Made by a program: the position numbers and the translations under genes. DNA of 64,000 nt, taken from Chryseobacterium formosense (lineage in GTDB: Bacteria; Bacteroidota; Bacteroidia; Flavobacteriales; Weeksellaceae). The stretch covers positions 186,001 to 250,000 of the forward strand of contig NZ_FPAP01000001.1 of the NCBI RefSeq assembly GCF_900116415.1, given 5' to 3'. Below the pieces are notes generated by a model. That model was not told the DNA's origin and made no database searches. It saw nothing but the letters and a program-made list of their open reading frames with translations. Below, in pieces: positions 8,899-16,979 of this stretch (within the stretch, counting starts at the first letter, position 1; each line of letters opens with the position of its first letter).

Positions 8899-10026
8899 TT
8901 ATAAATGTAGCTTGGTTTTTATATAATTCATCAAATATTCTTCTGAATTCCCTGAAGTGTCATATTGAATATGAAGATAAAAAATGATGAAAAATAAAAT
9001 GATTATCACAAACAAAGAAATATTGAATTTCCCGTCTACATAAAATCTTTTATCTGTATTGTTCGGTAAAGCAGAAATGATAAGGATAATCAGCGATAAT
9101 GAATAAATATGATTCCAGCGGAACCAGTCTGCACCCAAATAGTAAAGAGGACTTACCCAAGCCAATGAAATAATGATAAATAATCTGAAGGCATTTTTAT
9201 ATTCCGGCAAATATTTTTTTATAAAAGAAAATGATAAAAAAATCATCAGGAAAAACTCTGCTGCAAAAAGAATATAAGATTTATAAGCAATAATCATATT
9301 CTCTCTTTCTTCTGCGGCGTTGTAAGTGAAAATATTCCATTTGTCGAGTTGAATTCCACGGGTTTTTAATAGTTCAATACTTTGCCCCTGATTGATTTCA
9401 CCACCGAAAAAGAACAAAACAATCATAATAAGAGTTGATAGTAAAGTAAGGCTTCCTAAATATTTCAGATCAATTTTCTTGGTTTTAAGAATATAAAAAG
9501 CGATTACAAATGGTAAGTAGAAATAGAAGAGTTCATGAATAAACAAACCCAATAAAAAACCTGTAAATAACAGTATTTTCTTCATTCTTGTGATTTCACC
9601 TGAAGCAAAATACAACAACAAAGCGAGTAAAATGATCTCTTTTCTGCCGGAATTAAATATGTTTACAGGCAAATACAAAATGCAAAGTGGCGAACATACT
9701 AGAATCAAAATATCCCAGTTCAGTTTTTTTGATAAAATCAACCGGATCAAAAAATAAAAAACAAGAATAAAGAAAAGTGACTGAACTAAGAAAACCTGTG
9801 TATGAAGCGGAATTTTAAAATAATCATGAATAAAAAACATCATACTACCCAATAAACCACGTCTCTTAAATCCTCCGTCTTCGTAATTGATCAGCCAGTC
9901 AGAAATTGTCCATCCGACAGTCGGAAGATTCGATTTAATGTATAATTGAATAACAACATAGGCTAAAACAATTACAAGAAATCCTAAATAGGCATAAAGC
10001 TTTAGCTGTTTTGAAGTTTTTATCAT
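8899..10026 (-). CDS. Multi-pass membrane protein, possible GT-C-like or polymerase-type envelope protein
   Basis: 375 aa with about ten hydrophobic segments. An N-terminal helix is followed by an extracytoplasmic loop with WLINYEDGGFKRRGLLG. The motif N-Y-x-x-GGFxRRGLxG occurs in many bacterial polytopic envelope proteins that I associate with glycosyltransferase/O-antigen-polymerase-like folds; this is resemblance only. Lone gene, terminated by the hairpin at 8868-8897. No polysaccharide genes adjoin it. Confidence 0.65.
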   Translation of the reverse strand: MIKTSKQLKLYAYLGFLVIVLAYVVIQLYIKSNLPTVGWTISDWLINYEDGGFKRRGLLGSMMFFIHDYFKIPLHTQVFLVQSLFFILVFYFLIRLILSKKLNWDILILVCSPLCILYLPVNIFNSGRKEIILLALLLYFASGEITRMKKILLFTGFLLGLFIHELFYFYLPFVIAFYILKTKKIDLKYLGSLTLLSTLIMIVLFFFGGEINQGQSIELLKTRGIQLDKWNIFTYNAAEERENMIIAYKSYILFAAEFFLMIFLSFSFIKKYLPEYKNAFRLFIIISLAWVSPLYYLGADWFRWNHIYSLSLIILIISALPNNTDKRFYVDGKFNISLFVIIILFFIIFYLHIQYDTSGNSEEYLMNYIKTKLHL

Positions 10027-10180
10027 CGGGTAAAATTCAATTCACAAAAAAAGAAATTTTTCTTGGAAAAAGCATCAATTTAATAAAATATTAATGGTGA
10101 TGAATTTGTAAATTTTAATATTAAAATAGATTATGAATAACAAATAATCAGTTCAGAATTTCATATTAAACTTGAGATGT

Positions 10181-10573
10181 CTATCCGACAACCGCATTTT
10201 TCTTCTCTCTTTTTTCCAAAAGAGTCTTGCAGTCATTCGCTTTTTCAGGGTCATAAACATGATATTTCGTCTCCCATTCTTCCAGTTGATATAAAATCGG
10301 AAGAAGTGCCAAACCCTTCTCTGTCAACGAATATTCAACTCTTGGCGGAAGTTCTTTGAATTCTTCACGGATAACCAAGCCATCGGTTTCCATTTCTCTT
10401 AACTGGTCGGTAAGAACTTTTCTTGAAATTACATTAATTCGTACGGCAAGTTCGCCAAAACGCAATTTTCGGTCTTTGATTACCAATACAATAATCGGTT
10501 TCCATTTGCTTCCCAAGGCAGACATGGCTTTGCCAAGAGGACAGCTGTATTCCATTAATTCGTTTTTTTTCAT
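10181..10573 (-). CDS. HxlR family winged-helix transcriptional regulator
   Basis: 130 aa. Typical HxlR core: CPLGKAMSALGSKWKPIIVLVI, LRFGELAVRINVISRKVLTDQLREMETDGLVIREEFKELPPRVEYSLTEKG. The N-terminal Cys11 in YSCPLG is the residue that senses electrophiles or oxidants in characterised relatives (YodB, HypR). Divergent from an old yellow enzyme gene, a pairing typical for electrophile detoxification. The shared region contains a GTTAC half-site array overlapping its own -7 box, so autoregulation is likely. Confidence 0.92.
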   Translation of the reverse strand: MKKNELMEYSCPLGKAMSALGSKWKPIIVLVIKDRKLRFGELAVRINVISRKVLTDQLREMETDGLVIREEFKELPPRVEYSLTEKGLALLPILYQLEEWETKYHVYDPEKANDCKTLLEKREKKNAVVG

Positions 10574-10584
10574 AAAATTAATCC

Positions 10585-10681
10585 GTTACTTTCAGGTTAC
10601 TAATGTAAGTTACTGCAAAGTTACCACTATTTTTCAATTGAAAGATACAAAAATGAACTATTATTAGTTACTTTGTGTAAC
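10585..10681. promoter_or_regulatory. GTTAC half-site array between HxlR and OYE genes (candidate HxlR operators)
   Basis: GTTAC occurs at 10585, 10596, 10609, 10620 and 10667, the first four 11-13 nt apart (one helical turn). The last forms the palindrome GTTAC-TTTGT-GTAAC (10667-10681) over a TTACTTTG box of the OYE gene. GTAAGTTAC (10605-10613) is a second dyad. Confidence 0.7.
10616..10623 (-). promoter_or_regulatory. -7 box of the HxlR gene
   Basis: Reverse complement reads TAACTTTG, an exact TAnnTTTG, about 43 nt upstream of the HxlR ATG. It overlaps the GTTAC site at 10620, so a regulator bound there would block RNA polymerase. No convincing -33 element was found. Confidence 0.55.
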
Positions 10682-10703
10682 AATTATAAAATAAAAGTTA
10701 AAA

Positions 10704-11765
10704 ATGAGCACAGAATCATTATTTACACCTTTTCAATACAAGAATTTAGAACTAAAAAATAGAATCGTAATGGCTCCGATGACGAGAGCGCAATCTGATA
10801 ACGGAGTTCCGACTCAGCAAATTGCAGATTATTATGCAAGAAGAGCAGCTTCAGAAGTAGGATTGATTCTTTCAGAAGGAACGGTAATCAACAGGCCGGG
10901 TTCGAAAAATATGCAGAATATCCCTGACTTCTACGGAACAGAAGCATTAAACGGCTGGAAAAACGTTATCGATGCAGTTCATCAGAACGGAGGAAAAATG
11001 GGACCTCAAATCTGGCATGTCGGTGACACGAGAAGCTCCCCGGATTATCCGTTAGTTGATATGGAGAAAGCTTCTACGATGACTTTGGAAGATATTCAGG
11101 ATACGATTGCTCAGTTTGCTGCTTCAGCGAAATCGGCAAAAGATTTAGGATTTGATGTTTTGGAAGTGCACGGAGCTCACGGATATCTGATCGACCAGTT
11201 TTTCTGGGAAGTAACCAATACGAGAAACGATGAGTATGGCGGAAAAACACTTAAAGAAAGAAGCAGATTTGCAGTAGATGTTATAAAAGCAATAAGAGCA
11301 GCAGTTGGGGAAGATTTTACCATTATTCTGCGTCTTTCTCAATGGAAACAACAGGATTATAAATCAAGACTGGCCGCAAATCCTGCAGAAATGGAAGATT
11401 GGTTATTACCATTAAAAGAAGCGGGAGTTGATATTTTCCACTGTTCGCAAAGACGTTTCTGGGAACCGGAATTTGAAGGTTCCGATCTGAACTTTGCAGG
11501 TTGGGCAAAAAAACTGACGGGTCAACCAACAATTACAGTGGGTTCTGTAGGGCTGAACAGCGACTTTATGGCGGCTTTTGCAGGAGAAGGTTCGGAGAAA
11601 GCAGATCTTACAGAATTGGTAAGAAGATTGGATCGTCAGGATTTTGATTTGGTTGCAGTCGGGCGTGCTTTATTAAGCGATTATCAGTGGGCAAAGAAGA
11701 TCAAAGACGGAAGAGTAGAAGAGCTTGCTAATTTCGAAGGCTCAAGCTTAGGAGTTCTTTACTAA
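10704..11765 (+). CDS. Old yellow enzyme family NAD(P)H:flavin oxidoreductase (ene-reductase)
   Basis: 353 aa TIM-barrel FMN enzyme. Family signatures are LKNRIVMAPMTR at the N-terminus, QIWHVG, LGFDVLEVHGAHGYLIDQF, TRNDEYGG and the phosphate-binding end VGRALLSDYQW. Reduces activated C=C bonds of electrophiles such as alpha,beta-unsaturated carbonyls using NAD(P)H. The segment WEVTNTRNDEYGG differs from the LSPxxNxRTDxYGG of classical members, placing it in a side branch of the family. Divergently arranged with the HxlR gene, which probably represses it through the palindrome at 10667-10681. Confidence 0.92.
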   Translation: MSTESLFTPFQYKNLELKNRIVMAPMTRAQSDNGVPTQQIADYYARRAASEVGLILSEGTVINRPGSKNMQNIPDFYGTEALNGWKNVIDAVHQNGGKMGPQIWHVGDTRSSPDYPLVDMEKASTMTLEDIQDTIAQFAASAKSAKDLGFDVLEVHGAHGYLIDQFFWEVTNTRNDEYGGKTLKERSRFAVDVIKAIRAAVGEDFTIILRLSQWKQQDYKSRLAANPAEMEDWLLPLKEAGVDIFHCSQRRFWEPEFEGSDLNFAGWAKKLTGQPTITVGSVGLNSDFMAAFAGEGSEKADLTELVRRLDRQDFDLVAVGRALLSDYQWAKKIKDGRVEELANFEGSSLGVLY

Positions 11766-11903
11766 GAACAGAGTGAATTGCTGGTTTGTTTCGTGGTCAA
11801 TTTATTTAAACTTTATTTCCACTATTCACCTGCGAAGTAAAATGGGCAGTTCACTTTTTTATATTACACATAATTTTACCTATAATTTTTTTAATTTTAG
11901 AAG

Positions 11904-11937
11904 AACCGTTTTCAAATTTTTGAGAGCGGTTTTTTAT
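11904..11937 (+). terminator. Terminator downstream of the old yellow enzyme gene
   Basis: 12-bp stem AACCGTTTTCAA (11904-11915) / TTGAGAGCGGTT (11920-11931) including G-T pairs, 4-nt loop, then a T run. It sits about 140 nt after the stop codon. Confidence 0.75.
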
Positions 11938-11966
11938 TTGTTTTAAATAGCTTAAAATTTATTTTA

Positions 11967-12250
11967 AACGCAAAGACCGCAAAGTTTTTTTGAATGTATT
12001 GAAAACATTTTTCGTTCGCAAAGGCGTTTCACTCAGCAAAGCAAATCTAGCCTTAGCTGAACATTACTGCTATCTAGACAATAATAATCTCGCTTTACAA
12101 ACCAGTGTTTTTCGCTGGCTTCTAATCATTATTTTCGAATTAGTAGGAGAGGAATTCAGCTAAAGCTTCTGCTGTCATTTGCTGAACGAAGTGCCCTTGC
12201 GAACAAAAAATATGCAGATGTTAGTGAAAAAACTTTGCATACTTTGCGTT
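11967..12250. repeat. Nested inverted-repeat element in a 590-nt gene-free stretch
   Basis: Three nested arms: AACGCAAAG..GCAAAG (11967-11984) with CTTTGC..CTTTGCGTT (12233-12250), 15/18 matching; 12014-12040 with 12178-12204, 22/27; TTAGCTGAA (12053-12061) with TTCAGCTAA (12155-12163), exact. The centre holds the peptidase fragment at 12072-12122. No ORF of substance is present. AACGCAAAG...CTTTGCGTT elements are familiar dispersed repeats in flavobacteria. Confidence 0.65.
12072..12122 (-). pseudogene. Decayed copy of the 3' end of the adjacent C1 peptidase gene
   Basis: Matches 12333-12383 at 40 of 51 positions without gaps, spanning the last codons, the stop and about 23 nt beyond it. 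On the minus strand it reads KPAKNTGL-stop against KPTKSIGL-stop in the intact gene; an in-frame stop lies just upstream, so nothing longer is encoded. It is a remnant of a tandem duplication or of repeat-mediated copying. Confidence 0.65.
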
Positions 12251-12269
12251 AAAAAGATTAGCAAATTTC

Positions 12270-12304
12270 TAAAACAAAAACCGCCTGAATAAAATTCAGA
12301 CGGT
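12270..12304 (-). terminator. Terminator of the C1 peptidase gene
   Basis: Minus strand: ACCGTCTGAAT, short loop, ATTCAGGCGGT, then TTTTTGTTTT. 11-nt arms with one mismatch, about 50 nt after the stop codon. Confidence 0.75.
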
Positions 12305-12355
12305 CATTAACAAGTTTAAATATCTAATTGTCACCTAGACAATAATGATTTCTTC

Positions 12356-13558
12356 TTACAAACCAATACTTTTCGTTGGTTTCAGTTGTTTTTTGATGTT
12401 TTTTGGGATTGCATTTTTATGAACCAGAATTGCAGTTGATTTATACTCAACATACGGTCTTGTCACATATAAATATCCATCAAAATCATTGGTTACACCC
12501 CAAGAATTTTTCACCATATAATATTCTTTACCAGATTGGTCTTTTGCCAAACCTACGATGTGCATTCCGTGGTCATCGGTTGTAGAAAGGTTGTTTAGCG
12601 CTTTCTGACGCATATCTTCAGTAATGGTTTTGTCTTTTTTCGGTTCTGTAAACAAAGTTCCGCTGTTGCTTTTCGTGATCTCATCTAAATCTGTATCCGG
12701 AACATAAGCGACACCATTTTTGTATGAAAAATAAGGCTCGGAAACATCGGTTGCCCAACCTACAGAATACCCTTTATTTACGGCATTATCGATAATTGCA
12801 GTAAGATCTTTCATCGGAACATTCCAGTCAGAATCATGGCTCCAGTTATCAGGAATCGGAACTACAAATTTCTGATAGTAAGGATAATCTTTGTATGATG
12901 AAATTTCAACATAATCTTCAGGATTAATTCCTACCACTTCTTTAGCGAAAGTTTTCGGAGTATAATTTTTTCCTTCATATGTAAAGTTTGCAGGAACTTT
13001 TCCTAAATATTCATCCAGAATAGCATCTACAGAATCCATCCAGTTATCAGACAATTTTCCTTTTGAAGAAGCTGCAACAAGACTATCCAATACAGGTTTT
13101 AATTTTTCCTGCATTTCTTTAAAGTTGTTCAATGTTTGTCCGGCTTTCAAACCAGTGTAAACATCCTGTGGAACAGCACCGTATTTTTTATACATGTTTA
13201 CCACATCATGAAGCTCACCGCCGTCTCCCCAGCTGATTGCTCCGCTGTTCAAAACATACAATTTCGCTTTATCGTGATAAGAATTTCTAGCAGTAAAGAT
13301 TTCTGCCAAATCAACGGGCTTTTTACCCATCCTCTGCATTTCAGACTCAAGGAAAGAATTTCCTGAATAGCTCCAGCAAGTTCCCGATGAACCCTGGTTT
13401 TTCACCGAAGTAGCACCGACATCTTTCAACGTAGTAAACTTGAAATTGGCATTTTGAGACTGGTTGTTCTTCAACTTGTTGATCAGGTCATCCTGAGCAA
13501 ACATCATACTTCCTGCACATAAAACAAAAAGTAGTGACGCAAATCTTTTGTTTTTCAT
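12356..13558 (-). CDS. Secreted C1 (papain-fold) peptidase, PepC/bleomycin-hydrolase-like
   Basis: 400 aa from ATG 13558 (three residues inside a longer TTG frame). Signal peptide of about 21 residues ending in MFAQ, so exported, unlike cytosolic PepC. Catalytic elements: oxyanion Gln55 and nucleophile Cys61 in VKNQGSSGTCWSYS, His in DDHGMHIVG, Asn in VKNSWG. The insert between Cys and His is long, as in bleomycin-hydrolase-type peptidases. No T9SS tail; the C-terminus is Lys-rich (IKKQLKPTKSIGL). Monocistronic, with its own terminator and a degraded copy of its 3' end downstream. Confidence 0.88.
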   Translation of the reverse strand: MKNKRFASLLFVLCAGSMMFAQDDLINKLKNNQSQNANFKFTTLKDVGATSVKNQGSSGTCWSYSGNSFLESEMQRMGKKPVDLAEIFTARNSYHDKAKLYVLNSGAISWGDGGELHDVVNMYKKYGAVPQDVYTGLKAGQTLNNFKEMQEKLKPVLDSLVAASSKGKLSDNWMDSVDAILDEYLGKVPANFTYEGKNYTPKTFAKEVVGINPEDYVEISSYKDYPYYQKFVVPIPDNWSHDSDWNVPMKDLTAIIDNAVNKGYSVGWATDVSEPYFSYKNGVAYVPDTDLDEITKSNSGTLFTEPKKDKTITEDMRQKALNNLSTTDDHGMHIVGLAKDQSGKEYYMVKNSWGVTNDFDGYLYVTRPYVEYKSTAILVHKNAIPKNIKKQLKPTKSIGL

Positions 13559-14006
13559 AAGTAACAATCTATTTGTTTTAAAGATGATATGAATTATTCA
13601 ATTAAAAATTTAAATAAATAAAACTTTACCAGCTTTAAATTATATCGTAATAGTCGGCAATATTAAGAATATGTTACAAAAGGTACTGTTAAAAAAGGTT
13701 AAAATTGAGTTGGAGAGCTTTAGAGTTTGAGCGTTGTGGTGTTTGGAAATATTAATAAATATTATAATAATCTTTCATCAGATAAAAATTAGTAGCTTTT
13801 ACAAGTGAACGGCCCTATTAAACCTGAAACAGTCAATCATTAAAGAAATCTTTGTGAACTCGTGTTCAATTTAGTTTATATAAATCTATCAACAATCAAC
13901 TAAAAACAACCAACCGCTTAAAGTATTTCATTATTTTTAAAAAAAGTTTATCATGTTTCCAACCTGCGAGAAATTTCCTGCATCTATAAAAGTATAAAGC
14001 TTGACT
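13559..14006. other. Gene-free 448-nt region upstream of the ECF sigma gene
   Basis: AT-rich and without ORFs of substance. Apart from the ECF-type promoter candidate at 13961-13986 it holds a CAA-rich stretch near 13886-13916 that resembles the CAACCAAAAAC dispersed repeats at 43205 and 50430. Confidence 0.5.
13961..13986 (+). promoter_or_regulatory. Candidate ECF-type promoter of the sigma factor gene
   Basis: AACC (13961-13964), 16 nt, CATCTA (13981-13986). This resembles ECF promoters (AAC-containing -35, CGTCTA-like -10). It would start transcription about 10-15 nt before ATG 14007 and suggests autoregulation. No TAnnTTTG box fits. Confidence 0.4.
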
Positions 14007-14525
14007 ATGGAAAAAGAATTACTGTTAGAATGTCAGCGGAACGACCGCAATGCACAGCGGAAAGTTTACGAAAAAATGGCTGGTAAACTGTACTCGGTCT
14101 GCAAACGTTACCTGAAAAACGACGAGGATATAGAAGAAGTATTGGCAGATACTTTTTATAAAATCTTCACAAAGCTTGACCAACTGCAAAACCATGATAT
14201 TTTTGAAGCATGGGCAAAAAAAATTGCCGTGAATGAATGTCTGCAGAAACTAAGAAGTACAAAATCTCTGCATATTTCTTTGGATGAAAATTTCATAGAA
14301 TCTCCTGATTCTAAAGTGGAAAACCTATCCTTTGAAAAAGATATTTTAAAACTTTTGAATTTTCTTCCTGAAGGTTGCAGAGCCATTTTCAATCTGTTTG
14401 CCATTGAAGGGTATCCGCACAAAGAGATTGCAACAATGCTTTCAATAAGTGAAGGGACTTCAAAATCCCAGCTGAATTTTGCAAGGAAAAAACTACAGGA
14501 ACTTCTCGTAAATCACAACATCTAA
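14007..14525 (+). CDS. ECF-type RNA polymerase sigma factor
   Basis: 172 aa from ATG 14007; TTG 14001 is two codons upstream. Region 2 is seen as YSVCKRYLKNDEDIEEVLADTFYKIFTKLD, a variant of the usual DAEDLVQETF, and region 4 as LPEGCRAIFNLFAIEGYPHKEIATMLSISEGTSKSQLNFARKKLQELL. It directs RNA polymerase to alternative promoters in response to an envelope signal. The next gene starts 11 nt after its stop and has an anti-sigma-like N-terminus, so the pair is probably sigma and anti-sigma. Confidence 0.93.
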   Translation: MEKELLLECQRNDRNAQRKVYEKMAGKLYSVCKRYLKNDEDIEEVLADTFYKIFTKLDQLQNHDIFEAWAKKIAVNECLQKLRSTKSLHISLDENFIESPDSKVENLSFEKDILKLLNFLPEGCRAIFNLFAIEGYPHKEIATMLSISEGTSKSQLNFARKKLQELLVNHNI

Positions 14526-14536
14526 ACTTTACAAAA

Positions 14537-16900
14537 ATGGAAAATAATCACGATATCGATAAAAAATTCAACGAGGCTTCTCAATCTGTGGAAGAACCTG
14601 CGACTTTTCCAGGTTTTGATAGAGTTTGGTCAAAAGTTGAAGAAAAATTAGATAAAGAAGAAAATAAAAAGAAAAACACACCAATTTGGTTTCCTTACGG
14701 AATTGCCGCCAGTTTAATCATTGGTTTGGGTGCATTTTATTTTATTAATAAAAACAATGCTTCAGAAATTACAAAACCTGAGCTTGTCCAAAATACAGTT
14801 TCGCCTAACTCTGTTTCAAATGTTCAGACAATTGACAGTACAGTAAAATCCAATATTGAAAAAGAGTTGGAGGGTGTAGAGAAGAAACAAAATCAGAAGA
14901 TATTAGCTTATGAAGATGCAAAAATATTGTACGATCGTTACAATCATGAATCAGGTTTTATTTTTGAAGAAAAACCATTAATAAATCGTATTAAAAATTA
15001 TAAAATAAAGCCAATAGCAATTCATAAAGAAGTTCCTTATATTCCTTTTGACAGTGGCTATAAAGAAAAAAACATCGAAGAGGTTGTCGTTCTCGGATAT
15101 AATAAAACAGAAACAAGGGTTGCATCTGTTGCCTCATCAACTACTGTAAGCGGAAGACTTATTGCGAGTAATTCACCAAGTGCAGGATATTTAAATTCTT
15201 TAAAAGGAGAAGTTGCGGGATTGTCAATTAGTTCTTCTTTTGGAACTCCGGGCTCTTCCAAAAGTGCTGTTATTATTCGTGGAGCTGCTTCCATTAAAGA
15301 AGGTTCAGAACCTTTATATATTATTAATGGTGAAATTGCAAGCGGAGAAAAATTCAAAAAATTAAAACCTGAAAGCATTAAAGAAGTTTCTGTTATCAAA
15401 GATGCAGCCGCAACTTCTATATATGGAAGCAGAGCAGCAAACGGAGTTATTGTAGTTTCTACAAAAGATACTTCAAAAACTAAAAATAAAAAGTTTAATA
15501 AATTTCTGAAAAAACTTTTCCCCAAAACAAATACAGATGTTTTAGATAAAACAGAAGAAAAAAAAGAGGAACTTCCAAAGGCAGGGCAATTGACTGCCGG
15601 AGAAGCAAACGATTTTTCTAAATGGAATTATTGGATGGATATTGCTCTTCCGGCTTTAGACAGATATAAAAATGAATGGCAGTTTTTCCCTGAAAGAAGA
15701 GTTTCCGTACAGCTGGTTAATAAAAATAAAAAACCTGTTGTCGGAGAGAAGCTGAAATTGGTTAACGATAAAGATGAAATTGTTTGGGAAGCGGCAACAG
15801 ACAATCTCGGGAATGCAGAATTATGGATTAATCCGCTGATTAGCTCTTATGAAAATACCGGAAAATATATTTTAAAAGATAAAGCAAACAATATTATCAG
15901 CAATCATCCTAAAGAATTCAAAAACGGACAAAATCTGATTGTTCTTGATAAACCCTGTGTTGAAAAAAGAGCTTTAGATCTTGCTTTTGTAGTCGATGCA
16001 ACAGGTTCGATGGGAGACGAGATTGCTTATTTACAGTCTGAGCTTTTGGATGTTCTGAAAAAAGTTGAATCTAATCTGAAAAATACGGAAGTGAGATACG
16101 GATCCGTTTTTTACAGAGATCAGGGAGATGAATATGTGACCAGGAAGTTTGATTTTAACGACAATGCTGATCAGCTTTTGAAATTTATCAAAGAACAGAA
16201 TGCTTTAGGCGGTGGCGATTTCCCTGAGGCAGTGGTGGAAGCGATGGATGTTTCGGTAAATGAGCTGAATTGGAGTAATGAGAATTCTACCAAAATTATG
16301 TTTTTGATTCTTGATGCACCGCCACATCAATCTCAGGAAAATATAGATAAGCTTTTTAAATATGTGAAAGCCGCCGCTCAGAAAGGTATTACCATTATTC
16401 CCTTATCTGCAAGCGATATAGATAAACAGACAGAATATCTGATGAGAACTTTTGCACTGATGACAAACGGAACTTACACTTTTCTTACCAACCACAGCGG
16501 AATCGGGAACAATCACATTGAACCTACAGTAGAATCTTATGAAGTAGAAAAATTGAATGATCTTTTGCTGAGACTGATTTTACAAAGAGCCACCCTTACA
16601 GAATGCGATAAAAACACTTCTCAAAATTACCTGAATAAAAAACTTGAAACCGAAGCAGGAAGTCAGGCTGAACATCAGATAAAAATATTTCCCAATCCTA
16701 CGAAAGGTCCTGTAAATATTATTTCCGATCTTCCGATTGATGAATTGTTTGTCTATGACTTAGCCGGAAAAATCATTATGAAAAAAGAAAAGCTGTCCGG
16801 AAAGAGTGCTATTGATATATCATCTTATCCGCAAAGTGTTTATCTCATCAGAGCCAGAACAGAAAAAGGATGGGAAACGTTTAAAGTGATTAAAAACTAA
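14537..16900 (+). CDS. Anti-sigma-like membrane protein with SusC plug, VWA domain and T9SS tail
   Basis: 787 aa mosaic. Residues 1-49: charged cytoplasmic segment with FDRVWSKVEEKLDKEENKKK, as in Bacteroidota anti-sigma proteins. 50-70: one membrane helix. About 180-311: SusC-type TonB-receptor plug (EEVVVLGYN, SLKGEVAGL, IIRGAAS, EPLYIINGE, VIKDAAATSIYGSRAANGVIVVSTK) without any barrel. About 345-470: LTAGEANDFSKWNYW and a beta-sandwich. From 481: VWA domain with MIDAS DATGSMGDE. 715-787: type A T9SS sorting domain (IKIFPNPTKG ... YLIRARTEKGWETFKVIKN). A cytoplasmic N-terminus with a T9SS tail is topologically odd unless the protein is cleaved. Co-transcribed with the sigma factor. Confidence 0.88.
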   Translation: MENNHDIDKKFNEASQSVEEPATFPGFDRVWSKVEEKLDKEENKKKNTPIWFPYGIAASLIIGLGAFYFINKNNASEITKPELVQNTVSPNSVSNVQTIDSTVKSNIEKELEGVEKKQNQKILAYEDAKILYDRYNHESGFIFEEKPLINRIKNYKIKPIAIHKEVPYIPFDSGYKEKNIEEVVVLGYNKTETRVASVASSTTVSGRLIASNSPSAGYLNSLKGEVAGLSISSSFGTPGSSKSAVIIRGAASIKEGSEPLYIINGEIASGEKFKKLKPESIKEVSVIKDAAATSIYGSRAANGVIVVSTKDTSKTKNKKFNKFLKKLFPKTNTDVLDKTEEKKEELPKAGQLTAGEANDFSKWNYWMDIALPALDRYKNEWQFFPERRVSVQLVNKNKKPVVGEKLKLVNDKDEIVWEAATDNLGNAELWINPLISSYENTGKYILKDKANNIISNHPKEFKNGQNLIVLDKPCVEKRALDLAFVVDATGSMGDEIAYLQSELLDVLKKVESNLKNTEVRYGSVFYRDQGDEYVTRKFDFNDNADQLLKFIKEQNALGGGDFPEAVVEAMDVSVNELNWSNENSTKIMFLILDAPPHQSQENIDKLFKYVKAAAQKGITIIPLSASDIDKQTEYLMRTFALMTNGTYTFLTNHSGIGNNHIEPTVESYEVEKLNDLLLRLILQRATLTECDKNTSQNYLNKKLETEAGSQAEHQIKIFPNPTKGPVNIISDLPIDELFVYDLAGKIIMKKEKLSGKSAIDISSYPQSVYLIRARTEKGWETFKVIKN

Positions 16901-16918
16901 CAGAAAAAGTCTTATTCT

Positions 16919-16953
16919 AAAAAAGAAATTTCTTCGGAGATTTCTTTTTTTTT
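16919..16953 (+). terminator. Intra-cluster terminator with UUCG tetraloop
   Basis: AGAAATTTC (16924-16932), loop TTCG, GAGATTTCT (16937-16945), flanked by A and T runs that lengthen the stem. It lies between the VWA gene and the barrel gene, which have no other visible promoter between them. Partial termination would lower expression of the two downstream genes. Confidence 0.8.
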
Positions 16954-16979
16954 CTCTATTTTTAGAAATATTATTGAAG

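Noticed and set aside
15058..15525. 155-codon open frame on the minus strand opposite the plug region of the VWA gene
   Set aside because: It is antisense to a clearly coding domain, with no start signal or recognisable protein features.
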